Shown: positions 9,226 to 19,549 of the stretch, piece after piece | Numbering within the stretch: the stretch's first letter is position 1 | Layout of the letters: each line of letters begins with the position of its first letter | Origin: Photobacterium sp. JCM 19050 | Lineage (GTDB): Bacteria > Pseudomonadota > Gammaproteobacteria > Enterobacterales > Vibrionaceae | Direction: 5' to 3' | Assembly (NCBI GenBank): GCA_001310455.1 | Contig: BAXG01000045.1 | Coordinates: forward strand, 1 to 39,074 | DNA: 39,074 nt | The notes under the pieces: generated by a model | What the model was told of the DNA's origin: nothing | Seen by the model: only the letters and a program-made list of their open reading frames with translations | Database searches by the model: none | Program-made: the position numbers and the translations under genes

Positions 9226-9471
9226 CGTTAATCGCTCGATTTTATAGGGTTATTATGTGTTTCAGTCATGCTACCAAATGACCAAAGAATCGATAACAAC
9301 TAAATAACTACTGTGATCACGTATTTTGATAAACCTGATTTCAGGAAATAAGTGCGAGCTAACGCCTACTTCCATACGGCGTAATGAAATCATCACATTG
9401 GAGTTCGGGCTTTTCATATATCCGTCATTTTTCTCCTGAAGAATCCAGCCTTTATTAAAAAGGAGCTGGTG

Positions 9472-11645
9472 ATGAAACTTCGTATTTCCGTTGCTCTGAT
9501 TGTCGCTGCGTTGGCAGGAAGCCAAGCGGTTGCAGCAGAGACTGATTATTTTGAACGTATTGGTTCATTTTCTACTGATCGTAATATTCCTTCCTCAATG
9601 GATAGAAACCATGAGTCTTCTGCCGAAATCATGGTTGCCTCCGAAGATGGAAATACTCTGATTTACTCAGACAGCCCCCTGGGTGGCATCGGACTTATTG
9701 ATATTACAGACCCTGTAAACATGAAGGGTAAGGGATTCGTTCCATTTGACGGCGAACCGACCTCAGTGGCTATCAAAGGCCAGAATATCTATGCCGGCGT
9801 AAACACCTCTGAAAGCTATGTGAAACCTTCCGGTTTCCTGGTTCAGATAGATTTGGCGTCACAAAAAGAGACTGCACGTTGTGATGTGGGCGGTCAGCCG
9901 GATTCCGTGGATGTTGCCCCGGATGGCAGCTTTGTTGCTGTAGCGATTGAAAACGAGCGTGACGAAGACCTCAATGATGGTGTGATTCCGCAATTGCCAG
10001 CAGGTAACCTGGTTTTAGTTCCAGTTGCTGAGGGAATGCTCAAATGTGACAGGCTCAAATCCGTTGACCTCACCGGTATTACCGACATTGCTCCGACAGA
10101 TCCTGAGCCGGAATTTGTTGACATCAATGCGTTGAATGAAGTGGTTGTCACGCTTCAGGAAAATAACCATCTCGCCATTGTAAATGGCAATACGGGCGAG
10201 CTCATTTCTCACTTCTCAGCGGGAAGCGTTGACCTGCGAAATGTCGATCTGGACGAAGAGCGTGCACTGACATTCGACGGTGAACAATTAAACCGTAAAA
10301 GAGAACCGGACGCGGTTAAATGGCTCGACGACAATCGCTTTGTCACCGCTAACGAAGGGGACTACGAAGGCGGCTCACGTGGATTCACCATTTTTGACAA
10401 AAGCGGTAACGTCCTTTTTGAGTCCGGTCTCCATTTTGAAAACCTAGCAGCAATGGCGGGCCACTACCCTGAAAAACGTTCTGGAAACAAAGGAATCGAG
10501 CCGGAAGGCCTCGCTGTAGGTACTTTCAACGGTAAGCGCTACATCTTTGTCTTGTCTGAGCGCGCTTCTCTGGTCGGTGTCTATCTGGATACAGGTAAAG
10601 AGCCGGAATTTGTGCAGCTGTTGCCTTCTGGTATTTCTCCGGAAGCGGCGGCAGTGATTCCGTCCCGTGGCTTGCTGGCAACGGCAAACGAAAAAGATTT
10701 CATTGAAGACGGCGGTGTTCGCGCTCACGTAATGATGTATCAACTTTCCGCAGACAAGCCGTTTTACCCGCAAATCACGTCTGTAATGGACGGTGATCGT
10801 CCTCTGGGATGGGGAGCACTGTCTGGCCTGGTAGCCGATGAAAACAATGCGAACACGCTTTATGCTGTAAATGACAGCTTCTACAAAGCGCAACCTAGCA
10901 TTTTTGTTATTGATGCGTCAGAGCAGCCTGCCGTCATCAAAAAAGCGATTCGTGTTACCCGCGATGGAAAGCCGGCTAAGAAGTTGGATCTGGAGGGTAT
11001 CACCACAGATGGAAAGGGTGGATTCTGGCTTGCATCAGAAGGCCGTACTGACAAAGAAATTCCTCATGCGTTGTATAACGTAGACGGAAAAGGCGAGATT
11101 GTTCGTGAAGTTGCTTTCCCAGACGCATTATTGAAAGTAGAAAAGCGTTTTGGTTCAGAAGGTATCACGCGTGTTGGTGACACCCTATGGATCGCTATTC
11201 AACGCAGTTGGAAAGATGACCCTGCAAACACGGTAAAATTGGTTTCGTTCAACACCAAATCCGGCGAGTGGAAAGCGGTACGTTACCCAACTGAAAAAGC
11301 GGACAAAGGCTGGGTTGGCTTGTCGGAAGTCGTCGCTCACAACAATCACTTGTACCTTATTGAGCGCGATAACCAGATTGGTGATGCAGCCAAAGTGAAA
11401 ATGGTCACACGCGTTGCGTTGTCAGAACTCAACGAAGCTGAGCTTGGCGGTGAACTCCCGGTTGTCAAAAAAGAAGTGGTTCGTGATCTGCTACCGGACC
11501 TGAAATCTACCGGAGGCTACGTTGTCGATAAAGTAGAAGGCCTGGCCATCACCAACGAGGGTAAAGCCTTTATCGTGACTGATAATGACGCGTCGATGAC
11601 AGCTCAGGTGAAACCATGTTCTTTACCATCGGTTACCTGAAATAA
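9472..11645 (+). CDS. Secreted esterase-like/phytase-like propeller protein (frame broken at the C-terminus)
   Basis: About 724 residues. The signal peptide MKLRISVALIVAALAGSQAVA is clear. The N-terminal half is a beta-propeller-like repeat region (PDSVDVAPDGSFVAVA, REPDAVKWLDDNRFVTANEG). The C-terminal half matches the esterase-like activity of phytase domain (GWGALSGLVADENNANTLYA, LEGITTDGKGGFWLASEG). ATG 9472 is chosen over GTG 9469 because AGGAG at 9461-9465 is correctly spaced. Near 11590 one G is missing (GACGCGTCGATG for GACGGCGTCGATG). Restoring it gives DNDGVDDSSGETMFFTIGYL and a stop at 11643-11645, whereas the raw frame stops at 11640. Predicted periplasmic or secreted; substrate unknown. 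Confidence 0.8.
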
Positions 11646-11668
11646 TTGGTGCAACACTCTTCAAATAC

Positions 11669-11696
11669 AAAGGCCGGAATTCCGGCCTTTCTTTTG
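11669..11696 (+). terminator. Terminator after the phytase-like gene
   Basis: AAAGGCCGGAATTCCGGCCTTT is a perfect palindrome followed by CTTTT. The lipase gene converges from the right, so it may act on both strands. Confidence 0.85.
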
Positions 11697-11709
11697 CGTA
11701 TCAAGCTGC

Positions 11710-12563
11710 TTAGTGCTTATCGAAGTAATCTTTTCTTCTTATGTACCTGTCCATGAAATGGTAGGCAATGGGTTTGAGCAGCCAACTTGTCATCACCAGA
11801 TAGAACCGAATGGGGGCCGGTGTATTTTCATAGATGCGGTCATTATGCAGCCATATTTGTCTGCCCACATGCCAATAGAGCAATGGAAGAGCCGGAGGAA
11901 GGTCACAATGTCTAACCCGCAACATATCCGATAGGTTCGGTTTTTCAGAGAGTAATGCTTTTTAAGGCTCCAGTAGCCGGTTGCAGGCTGTCCAAAAGTG
12001 ACAATCCGTTTTATGGCTTTGGGGTATTGCTGGTGGAGCTTCAGTGCAGCGATGACCGCCATTGAACCGCCGGATGAGTGCCCGGTAAACGAAACTTGTT
12101 TACCTTGCGCGAGTAATGGCTTAAGCGTTGATATCAGGGCTTTGTAGACTGTTTCATTCCCCTGCATGGAGTTGTCCCTTGATTGAAAAACGTCTGCTTG
12201 CTGACTGGACGAGAGTGCCTTGAGTTTTGTCAGGTAACCACTTCCAACTCTTTTACAATTCTGGTTAAGAAGATAGTTAAAGCCCCAATGGACATGTGGC
12301 TTTCCGGGAACCGTGGACAGCTGTTTGGGAAAACAGAGAAAATTAACCAGCCAGTCTGAGAGACAATGCGTCCCTTTGAACACGACCACCACATCACCGG
12401 AATGGGTCCACAAAACGCGAATCAGTGTTTTTCCGTGCCGGTCGCGGATATCCCTCCTGCAAGCATGATCAAATCCATATTGTGTGTGGTCGAAATTGAG
12501 TGGGTAAGATTCTTTACACAAAATCGCATATCGCTCGTATTGATATCGCTTGAGCTTTTTCAT
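11710..12563 (-). CDS. Class 3 lipase-like alpha/beta hydrolase (frame broken once)
   Basis: About 284 residues in the repaired frame. The nucleophile elbow GHSSGGSMA (G-x-S-x-G) is followed by IVTFGQPATG, as in fungal-type class 3 lipases, and an earlier VVVFKGT resembles the oxyanion-hole strand. The raw frame runs to 11793. Repairing one base near 11898 (after CCGLDIVTF) switches to LPPALPLLYWHVGRQIWLHN and ends at 11710, restoring the expected D-x(n)-H tail. No classical signal peptide is visible. It is divergent from the diguanylate cyclase gene. Confidence 0.75.
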
Positions 12564-12800
12564 TCAGGATTCTGCAGACTTATCTCCGGGAACAGAAAGA
12601 TTATGTGAGTTTTATGACGATACGACGAATGTTAACTTGGTGGTGTTCCGGTTAATGAGAGTGAATCCTTTTGGGAGTGCATTAACATTAGTTGACGGAT
12701 TTATCATTGAAATTTGTTGATGGCGTGATAATTCATTGATGATAAACACTGAAAACGGCAAAATGCCGGGCCTAACTCAAAAGAATTATTTTGTATCTGG

Positions 12801-14206
12801 ATGTCCCTTAGAACAGCGGTAAAAGGCAGAAAAGCCTATTTTGGTTGGTGGTTGCAGTGGGTGTGTTGATTGCAACACTTACCACGGTTTTTGTCGTCAA
12901 TGAAAAGAAGGTTATTTTACAAAACGAAGCGCAACATGCGGAATTTACTGCTGGGCTTGTTTCTCAATATGTTGAGAAATCCTTCACCATCGTGGAAGAA
13001 AGCCTCTTTACTGTTAAAGAAGCGATAGGTCGCGGTGATGCCGATATGCGTCAACTGTTGGCGCGCTACGACGGAAGATTGAGCGAAATTGTCGATCTGG
13101 CTGTGGTTGACCCAGACGGAACGGTAGTAGCTGCCTCTTTTGACCCCTCTAAGTACAAAGTTAACCTGAGGAATAAAAAGTATATTAAGGTGTTTGCCCA
13201 TGCGAACCCGAAGTATTACATCAGCGACGTTATCCGCTATTCGATAGACCCAAGTCGCCGGGTTATGGCTGTATCAACGGCAATCAAGACGCCAGGTGGT
13301 GATAAAAAAATTATCGTTGCGTTTGTCGCAGTGGAAGAGTTGGTTCAATCCATAGAACGTGTCGGCATGAACCTCGCCAATCAGCAAATCTACCTGTTTT
13401 ACTATTCTGGTCGTTTGCTCCTTTCGGTCCCGGATATCCAGCGGGAGATTTTTGATACACGTATCAGACGGCTGTGGAATTCCGGAGAAGAACGCGGACT
13501 GCTTGAAAATAGGACCTACCTTGACGATGTAGAACGTATCATTGCTTACCAGCGTATCGACGGCAAAAACATGTTCGCCATTGTGGCCGTGGACAAAAAC
13601 CTCCTAATTCGCCCTTGGCAGCTTAAGTCGCTGGTGGCTCTGTTTGGCTGTATCGCCGTTACCTCTATTCTGATTGCTCTTTACCGCCGGGTTATTGTTT
13701 ACCAGTCAAAGCTGGAAAACATGGCATTGAACGATCCACTGACCGGGCTGGCGAACCGCTACGCCTTGCAGCAAATTGCCCCGTTGTATATGGCGCAGGC
13801 TATCCGCTATAAAAAGCCGCTCTCTTTCATCATCTTTGATTTGGATAAATTCAAAGAGCTTAACGACACATATGGTCACATCGTGGGTGATCAGGTGCTA
13901 AGTGCTACTGCCCACCTTCTCAAACGTAAGTTGAGAAACTCTGACGTAATTGTACGTCTGGGAGGGGAGGAGTTTGGTGTGATGTTGCCTGATACGCCGC
14001 AAGACAGAGCGGTTATCCTCGCTGATCGGATCAGAATCAGGATGCCGACCATTCACCGCAACGGAACAACGGCCAGCTTTGGCGTGTGTGAATTCCGGCC
14101 TAATATGAAAAGCATCGAAGAGTTCATCGATTGCGCAGACAAGGCGCTGTATCAATCGAAAGCTAACGGACGTAATTCCATCAGTGTCTACAAACCGATG
14201 GACTGA
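12801..14206 (+). CDS. Membrane diguanylate cyclase with a CACHE-like periplasmic sensor (N-terminus frame broken)
   Basis: Makes c-di-GMP from two GTP. Layout: N-terminal membrane helix (VVAVGVLIATLTTVFVV), a periplasmic sensor of about 230 residues with the DPDGTVVAAS pattern of double-CACHE domains, a second helix (LVALFGCIAVTSILIALY), then GGDEF. Key motifs are DPLTGLANR, FDLDKFKELNDTYGH and LGGEEF, with an intact inhibitory-site RxxD (RNSD) just upstream, so it is probably active and product-inhibited. The uninterrupted frame begins only at TTG 12845. One base restored near 12843 links it to MSLRTAVKGRKAYFGW from ATG 12801, which I prefer, giving about 468 residues. Confidence 0.85.
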
Positions 14207-14214
14207 CGGGCACT

Positions 14215-14243
14215 AAAAAGGCGACATTTGTGTGTCGCCTTTT
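14215..14243. terminator. Bidirectional terminator between the diguanylate cyclase gene and ylqF
   Basis: AAAAAGGCGACA-TTTGTG-TGTCGCCTTTT: a 7-bp GC-rich stem with A- and T-runs on opposite sides, located between convergent genes. Confidence 0.85.
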
Positions 14244-14280
14244 GTATCTCATATCCGATTGTGCAAGTTCTGAAAGGGTA

Positions 14281-15222
14281 TTACTTGCGGCGTTTGTTAC
14301 GAAGGTAGCGTTTACGGCGTTCTTCTTTTTTCGCAGCCTTTTCTTCGGCGCCTTTGACCTTATCTTCCTCAACTTGTTCGAGCTCACCCTCAATCATATC
14401 CGGATGCTCAAGGGTAACCAGACCAAGCGCGCCGCTTCGAAGATCGTTGATCAGTGCCTCAGAGGCTTTGTGCAAATCGACACGGCCACCGGAACGCAGT
14501 GAGCCACGTTTTTCTCCGATAGCTTCAATGAGTTCAACGTCGCTCTCAGGGAGCTCTTCCAGGTTGTAACGCTGTTTCAACAGCTCAGGATAGGTACCAG
14601 CGAGATATTCGACGGTATAGAACCCGACTTCTACATAGTCCATCGCGGTATCTTTAACCGCTCCGGTAGCAGCCAGTCGGAAACCACTGTGCGGGTTTTC
14701 CACTTTTGGCCACAAGATTCCGGGGGTGTCAGACAGGACGATACCGTTTTGCAGGTTAATGCGTTGCTGGGCGCGTGTTACCGCCGGTTCGTTACCAGTT
14801 TTACAGATAACGCGGCCGGCGAAAGTGTTGATCAGGGTGGATTTACCGACATTCGGAATGCCCATGATCATGGTTCGAATGTTTTTACCGGCTTCCTCAC
14901 GGTGTGGGGCGAGTTTGCGGCAAAGTTCGAGGATCTTATTTACTTCACTCATTTGGGAAGTGGTGATTGCAATGGCTTTCACACCTTGCTCTTGCTCGAG
15001 ATGCGCCAACCACAGCTTTGTCATTTCAGGGTCGGCGAGGTCTCGTTTGTTCAGGACTTTGATAACCGGTTTGTCGCCACGCAGTTGACGCACAAGCGGG
15101 TTTTCACTGCTGAACGGAATTCGGGCATCAAGAACTTCGATGATAACGTCAATCTTTGGGATTACTTCGGCTATCTCTTTGCGGGCTTTGTGCATATGGC
15201 CCGGAAACCATTGAATTGACAT
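14281..15222 (-). CDS. ylqF: Ribosome biogenesis GTPase YlqF/RbgA family
   Basis: Intact 313-residue circularly permuted GTPase. Motif order is the permuted one: G4 (LNKRDLAD, about residue 58) precedes G1 (GIPNVGKST, about 122) and G3 (DTPG, about 167). The N-terminus MSIQWFPGHMHKA is diagnostic of the YlqF/RbgA family, which helps late assembly of the large ribosomal subunit. The C-terminus is a strongly basic tail (KKEERRKRYLRNKRRK) expected to contact rRNA. It is monocistronic by context, convergent with the diguanylate cyclase gene. Confidence 0.93.
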   Translation of the reverse strand: MSIQWFPGHMHKARKEIAEVIPKIDVIIEVLDARIPFSSENPLVRQLRGDKPVIKVLNKRDLADPEMTKLWLAHLEQEQGVKAIAITTSQMSEVNKILELCRKLAPHREEAGKNIRTMIMGIPNVGKSTLINTFAGRVICKTGNEPAVTRAQQRINLQNGIVLSDTPGILWPKVENPHSGFRLAATGAVKDTAMDYVEVGFYTVEYLAGTYPELLKQRYNLEELPESDVELIEAIGEKRGSLRSGGRVDLHKASEALINDLRSGALGLVTLEHPDMIEGELEQVEEDKVKGAEEKAAKKEERRKRYLRNKRRK

Positions 15223-15329
15223 TATGCGTCCTTATTTTTCCAACGTTTGTAGGGCGCATATTGTATCGATTACCGGGTGTGAGTAAAGGAATGCCTTGTA
15301 TTGCCGCACTCTCGACGAGCATACATCGC

Positions 15330-16186
15330 CTAAACTCTGTCGCTGTACGCCGGTGGGCCGAAAAGATGCAGCAGTCGTTGACGAAACGTTTTGGGTTTTC
15401 TGGAAAGTGCTTGTGACAACAGCGTTTTCCATTGGTGAAAAGTAACGGTAACCGGGTTCCAGCTGTCTAACGGTTTTGGAATGCCGTAATCAATGACTAG
15501 GTCGTTCTTCTCTTGTACAAACGTGCCGAAGATTTTGTCCCAGACAATCAGCACTCCAGCAAAATTACGGTCAATGTACTCCGGGTTTCTTGCATGATGT
15601 ACGCGGTGGTGAGAAGGGGTATTAAAGATATGTTCCAGCCATCCAACATTCCTTACCATGCGGGTATGAACGAAAAATTGGAATCCAAGATTCAGCGCAA
15701 CAATGAGCACGACGGTTTCTGGATGAAAGCCGATTAAAATCATGGGGGTCCAGAACACCCACATGCCAGAAACAGGATAGGTCAGGCTTTGTCTGAATGC
15801 TGTTGTGAAGTTCATGCGACGAGATGAGTGATGGGCTACGTGTGATGCCCATAGCCAGTGGATGTGATGGCTGGCTCGGTGAAACCAATAGTAGAAAAAA
15901 TCTTGCAGAAGAAAGGCACAGAAAAAGGAAGCTAAACCGGGTGAAATTTCGAGTAGACGAAATTGGTAGAGCCACAAGAAAAATGGCATCAGTAATAATG
16001 TTGCTAAGACATCAGAGCTTGATGGAGCCCCGCCAGGGAAAAGTTGCAGAAAATCTCGCGAAACGAGTAATCCTTGCCCTCAAGACCTCTGAGCTTTCGG
16101 TATTCCCACACCATAAAACCCAAAAACAACGGACTGAGAAATAGTAAGGTGAGGGATTCCATGAATCTCTCCAACTGGTCAGACAT
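15330..16186 (-). CDS. Sterol desaturase/fatty acid hydroxylase family protein (frame broken once)
   Basis: Integral membrane di-iron oxygenase-like protein of about 285 residues. The histidine clusters expected to bind iron are present: HRASHH, HVAHHS, and NTPSHHRVHHARN. Several hydrophobic helices precede them. The N-terminal part (MSDQLERFMESLTLLFLSPL) is in a different frame. One base restored near 15998 joins AGLHQAL to DVLATLLLMPFFLWLYQF. The substrate (fatty acid, sterol-like or carotenoid) cannot be decided. It is followed by the EAL gene only in chromosomal order; both are on the minus strand with a 63 bp gap. Confidence 0.8.
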
Positions 16187-16249
16187 GTCAATGTTGCGTT
16201 TATGTTACTCGTTTTGGGGCAAGGGAGCAACAGACGCGCTTTGACTGTG

Positions 16250-17070
16250 TCAAATGAAGGAAAGCGCGGGCTCAGGGACATATGACTCCTTTTCCAGCGG
16301 CTTTGGTAACCCGAGGAAGTAGCCCTGGAAAAGGTCTATATCCAGCTTTAACATAGCATCAAAATCTTGCTTTGTTTCGATGCCCTCCACCACGATCTGG
16401 GCACCAATGTTCTTGGCTTTTGAAATGGCGTCGAGCAAGGGAGTTTGCAGACCGCTCATGTACTTTACCAATAACCCCCGATCAATTTTGACAATTACAG
16501 GGTTTAATTTTTTTCAGTCTGTTCTCGTTGTTGGCTTCAGAGCCATAATCATCGATCGCAATGCGGAATCCATGCAGTTTTGAATGGCCAATGGCTGACG
16601 CGAGGTCATCGTCGTTAGGGCATTCTTGTTCAGTTACCTCAAAAACTACCTGATTGTTTGGCATTCCCAATTCAACCAAACGTTTGCGCATCAGTTTTTG
16701 GCCAGAAGGTGACAGTGATTGCATGATTGCCGTGGTGGGAAGCATATTCAGAAATATCGCTTCTGTTTTGTTCCGGCGTGCAAAATTGCGTAGATGTATA
16801 ACCCGTGAAAGCCGGTCAAGATTAACTTGATCGATCCCGTAATCATCACAGTTTTTGGGTGTGGCAAAATTATATCGGGAGAGATGTATTGAGAAGTTTC
16901 CAGGGAGCGTATCCGAACAAGTGCTTCATAACCATAGATGCCGCCATCACGTGTAAAGAGGGTTGATAGACGCTACTCAGGCGGTAACTGCCATAAATTG
17001 CTTCGACGTTACCGACATGGTCTTCAGTCAGAAACAGTTCAAAATCTTCTTGGCTGTCAAGCAGATCCAT
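16250..17070 (-). pseudogene. EAL-domain c-di-GMP phosphodiesterase, frame broken at least three times
   Basis: Stand-alone EAL domain of about 273 residues. Reconstructed motifs: YEALVRIR, LNMLPT, FEVTEQE, AIDDYGSE (usually DDFGTG), IVKIDRGLL, VVEGIET, FQGYFLG. The Glu, Asn, Asp-Asp, Lys and Glu positions needed for metal binding and catalysis are retained, so the ancestral protein should hydrolyse c-di-GMP. Breaks lie near 16950 (one base lost before CGTGATGGCGGC), near 16880, and near 16500 (CCC where CC is expected). With three indels in 0.8 kb it is either the worst-hit gene for sequence error or a real pseudogene. Start taken at ATG 17070 with AGGA upstream. Confidence 0.7.
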
Positions 17071-17330
17071 GAATAGGCATTCCTGTACAACTCCCTGATA
17101 AAAAAGCACAACACATGTAAGTGCTTGAGCTTACTCTGTACCAAACTGGACTTTTGTGCACCTTGTAAAACCAACAAAATAGAACGAAATTCCAAACAAA
17201 AGTTTATTTTATTGACATGTAAATAACTAACCGCTAGTGCCATTTATTGCCATTAAATTGGACTGCCGACGTGTCCTCTTTCAAAGCCTAAGACGTAATG
17301 CATACAGGGAATAAACACGTCGCACTGAAA

Positions 17331-17348
17331 TGTAAAAATAATGTTACG
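17331..17348 (+). promoter_or_regulatory. TyrR-like operator upstream of phhA
   Basis: TGTAAA-AATAAT-GTTACG against the TyrR consensus TGTAAA-N6-TTTACA: a perfect left half and 4 of 6 in the right half. It lies about 93 bp before the phhA start. The rest of the 370-bp gap (17071-17440) is AT-rich with no further feature I can defend. Confidence 0.45.
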
Positions 17349-17440
17349 CAGTGTTTGGGTGCTGTCTTTGTCAATAAGGGGGAATATTTCTCTCAATCTG
17401 GCTAACGTAGAAATGTTTATACAGATTGATGGAGACGAAA

Positions 17441-18262
17441 ATGGCAAAAGTAAGCCGTTACCAGTCAAAGTCCATGAGGAAGGATGGAAAAATAGATTGG
17501 TCCAACAGTGAGGATGCAATTTGGTCAGAATTACTGACCCGTCAGATGGATATTATCGAGGGAAAAGCATGCAATGAATACCTCAACGGGTTGGAACGAT
17601 TGGCGCTGCCGACAGACAGAGCGCCACAGTTAGACGAAATAAGCCGAGTTCTTCAGGACACCACCGGTTGGCAGTGTGAGCCTGTCGCGGCCCTGATCGA
17701 TTTTGATACATTCTTTGATTTGCTTTCCCGAAAGCGATTTCCCGTTGCAACGTTTCTGAGGCGGCAGGAGGATTTCGATTATCTGCAGGAACCGGATTTC
17801 TTTCATGAAGTTTTCGGTCATTGTGCCATGTTGACGCACCCGGCGTTCGCGGCATTTACGGAGCAATACGGAAAGCTTGGGAAATCAGCCTCCAAAGAGG
17901 AGCGGCGTTATCTGGCAAGACTTTATTGGTTTACCGTTGAGTTTGGTCTCATGAACAGTAAAGAGCAGGGTCAGAGGATCTATGGAGGCGGAATTCTCTC
18001 TTCTCCAAAAGAAACTGAATATGCCTTTTTCAGCGATGAGCCAAATCGGAAGCCTTTTAACATCGTTGAGGTACTCAGAACTCCCTACCGAATCGATATC
18101 CTTCAGACAGTGTATTTTGTGATTGATGATATTGACCAACTGCTTGAGATAGCTAGAGAAGATATTCCTGCCTGCATTGCTGAAGCGAAAAGCCTTGGAA
18201 TGTTGGAACCAACCTTCACACTCAAAGAAGAAAAATCAATGATCAAGGAGTCAGAAGCATGA
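17441..18262 (+). CDS. phhA: Phenylalanine 4-monooxygenase
   Basis: Intact 273-residue iron- and tetrahydropterin-dependent aromatic amino acid hydroxylase converting phenylalanine to tyrosine. The iron ligands are visible in FFHEVFGHC (H122, H127) and WFTVEFGL (E167), with the family's normal spacing. Start chosen at ATG 17441 (GGAG six bases before); an in-frame ATG at 17429 has no ribosome-binding site. The stop overlaps the phhB start (ATGA), so the cofactor-recycling dehydratase is translationally coupled. A TyrR-like box lies upstream, consistent with activation by aromatic amino acids as known for PhhR/TyrR regulators. Confidence 0.95.
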   Translation: MAKVSRYQSKSMRKDGKIDWSNSEDAIWSELLTRQMDIIEGKACNEYLNGLERLALPTDRAPQLDEISRVLQDTTGWQCEPVAALIDFDTFFDLLSRKRFPVATFLRRQEDFDYLQEPDFFHEVFGHCAMLTHPAFAAFTEQYGKLGKSASKEERRYLARLYWFTVEFGLMNSKEQGQRIYGGGILSSPKETEYAFFSDEPNRKPFNIVEVLRTPYRIDILQTVYFVIDDIDQLLEIAREDIPACIAEAKSLGMLEPTFTLKEEKSMIKESEA

Positions 18263-18615
18263 CCGAAGCGACGCGTGAACAACTCACCAGCCAGAAATGC
18301 GAAGCGTGCAGTGCAGATGCACCAAAGGTAACAAACAGTGAGCTGGCCTCACTCATGCTGACACTCCCTAATTGGGAACTCGAAAGCGTGGAGGGTATCA
18401 GTCAGTTATCCCGATTATTTACTTTCAGGACGTTCAAGCAAGCTTGGGCGTTCAGTAACAAGGTTGCTGAATTGGCAGAGGAAGAAGGGCACCACCCGGC
18501 TATTTTGCTGGAATGGGGGAAGGTCAAAGTCACATGGTGGACCCATGCTATTGGTGGTTTGCATCAAAACGATTTTATCTGTGCAGCCAAAACTGACGCG
18601 CTCAGCGAAAGCTAA
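18259..18615 (+). CDS. phhB: Pterin-4a-carbinolamine dehydratase
   Basis: Intact 118-residue protein that dehydrates the 4a-hydroxy-tetrahydropterin released by PhhA, regenerating the cofactor. The signature EEEGHHPAILLEWGKVKV carries the catalytic HHP, followed by WWTHAIGGLHQNDFICA. Starts within the phhA stop (ATGA overlap). Its stop overlaps the end of the convergent YdcF-like gene by a few bases. The N-terminal CEACSADAP is typical of the bacterial family. Confidence 0.95.
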   Translation: MTEATREQLTSQKCEACSADAPKVTNSELASLMLTLPNWELESVEGISQLSRLFTFRTFKQAWAFSNKVAELAEEEGHHPAILLEWGKVKVTWWTHAIGGLHQNDFICAAKTDALSES

Positions 18616-19277
18616 TCCATATTCAATGGCCCGCAGGAAAATGCGGGTCGGCCTCCTAACCGATACAAATCCAGGGCAATGCTGACTAATTCATTATTGT
18701 CAGGGCGCTCTAGGTATTTGTCTTGAGCCAGCGTAGGAGAGAGGGGGTAAACTTTGGTTTCTATCCCGGCGTGTTGAGTGGCTCTCTGTACTAAGGTGCT
18801 GAAACGGTGGATGTGGTTGTCAGTTGATACTGTGATGAGGGTCTTCACACGGTATGGGAGTAATGCCACGCTGCATAGTGCATTCTGTATCGTGTTTTTT
18901 GATTGCTCTTCCAGGAGGATTCTGGAAGAGGAAATACCTTTGGATTCCAGCCAATTGCCCATCACTTTTGCTTCTGTTGTTCCATTTTGAGGCTGTCCCC
19001 CTGTACAAATAACGGTGATTGCAGAATCGCGTTCAAGTACTGAAAGCGCCAGTTGTAGTCTTTCTATCAGAAGTGGGGAAGGGATACCCTCCGGTGACAA
19101 CTTATGTCCGGGAATAAGGAGAAAAGAATCATCAGTTATTGAAGGTTGTATGGGGACAAGTTGTAGCGCGAATTCCTGGAGCGCTTTCAGTTCAGGATGA
19201 AAGACAAACGATTCTTCTGACAACTGATGATTGCCGCTCAACAAATTTTGGAAGGCAATCCAGTACGCCTCCCACAT
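18612..19277 (-). CDS. YdcF/SanA-like DUF218 protein
   Basis: 221-residue protein of the ElyC/SanA/YdcF (DUF218) superfamily. Signature segments are VICTGGQPQNGTTEAKVMGN, LLEEQSKNTIQNA and LITVSTDNHIHRF. The family is tied to envelope functions in some members and YdcF binds S-adenosylmethionine, but the biochemical role here is unknown. No signal peptide is evident. It follows a small gene with a 2-bp gap, so the two form an operon. A CCCGCA-GGAAAA-TGCGGG hairpin falls near its 3' end. Confidence 0.75.
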   Translation of the reverse strand: MWEAYWIAFQNLLSGNHQLSEESFVFHPELKALQEFALQLVPIQPSITDDSFLLIPGHKLSPEGIPSPLLIERLQLALSVLERDSAITVICTGGQPQNGTTEAKVMGNWLESKGISSSRILLEEQSKNTIQNALCSVALLPYRVKTLITVSTDNHIHRFSTLVQRATQHAGIETKVYPLSPTLAQDKYLERPDNNELVSIALDLYRLGGRPAFSCGPLNMD

Positions 19278-19279
19278 TT

Positions 19280-19549
19280 TTATTGAGGTGCAACAGGCGG
19301 AGTAATATCGCGCAAACTTAGCAGGGCGCGGTCGACATTTCGGTCGAATATATAAGCGGTGGAGAGAGCCTGGCGAAGATCTGCGTTCAGCGGTTCCTGC
19401 TGGATTGCGAGTTCAAGACAACGTTTAACCTCATCAATGTTTCGAACACATCTGCCGTCAGGAGTGATGTAATTGTCGCGGGATTTTGCATGCAGTGCTA
19501 ACTGTGCCTTATGCAGCTGTTCAAATATGTCGGCTGAAAAAACTTTCAT
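19280..19549 (-). CDS. Small helical hypothetical protein, operon partner of the YdcF-like gene
   Basis: Not recognised as a named family. 89 residues from ATG 19549, which has GGAG about 8 bases upstream; a longer in-frame start at 19603 (107 residues) lacks a ribosome-binding site. The sequence is predicted helical, with VKRCLELAIQQEPLNADLRQ then LSTAYIFDRNVDRALLSL, resembling a pair of TPR-like helices. It ends 2 bp before the YdcF-like start, so the two are almost certainly co-translated and may function together. Confidence 0.65.
   Translation of the reverse strand: MKVFSADIFEQLHKAQLALHAKSRDNYITPDGRCVRNIDEVKRCLELAIQQEPLNADLRQALSTAYIFDRNVDRALLSLRDITPPVAPQ

Noticed and set aside
9295..9335. 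CRP-like half site TGTGATCACG before the phytase-like gene
   Set aside because: Only one half of the CRP consensus is present, so it was not reported as a feature.
10444..10893. 149-codon minus-strand open frame
   Set aside because: Antisense to the phytase-like gene; basic, low-quality composition typical of a shadow frame.
14689..15219. 176-codon plus-strand open frame
   Set aside because: It lies wholly antisense to ylqF, whose GTPase motifs are unmistakable, and its translation resembles no protein family.
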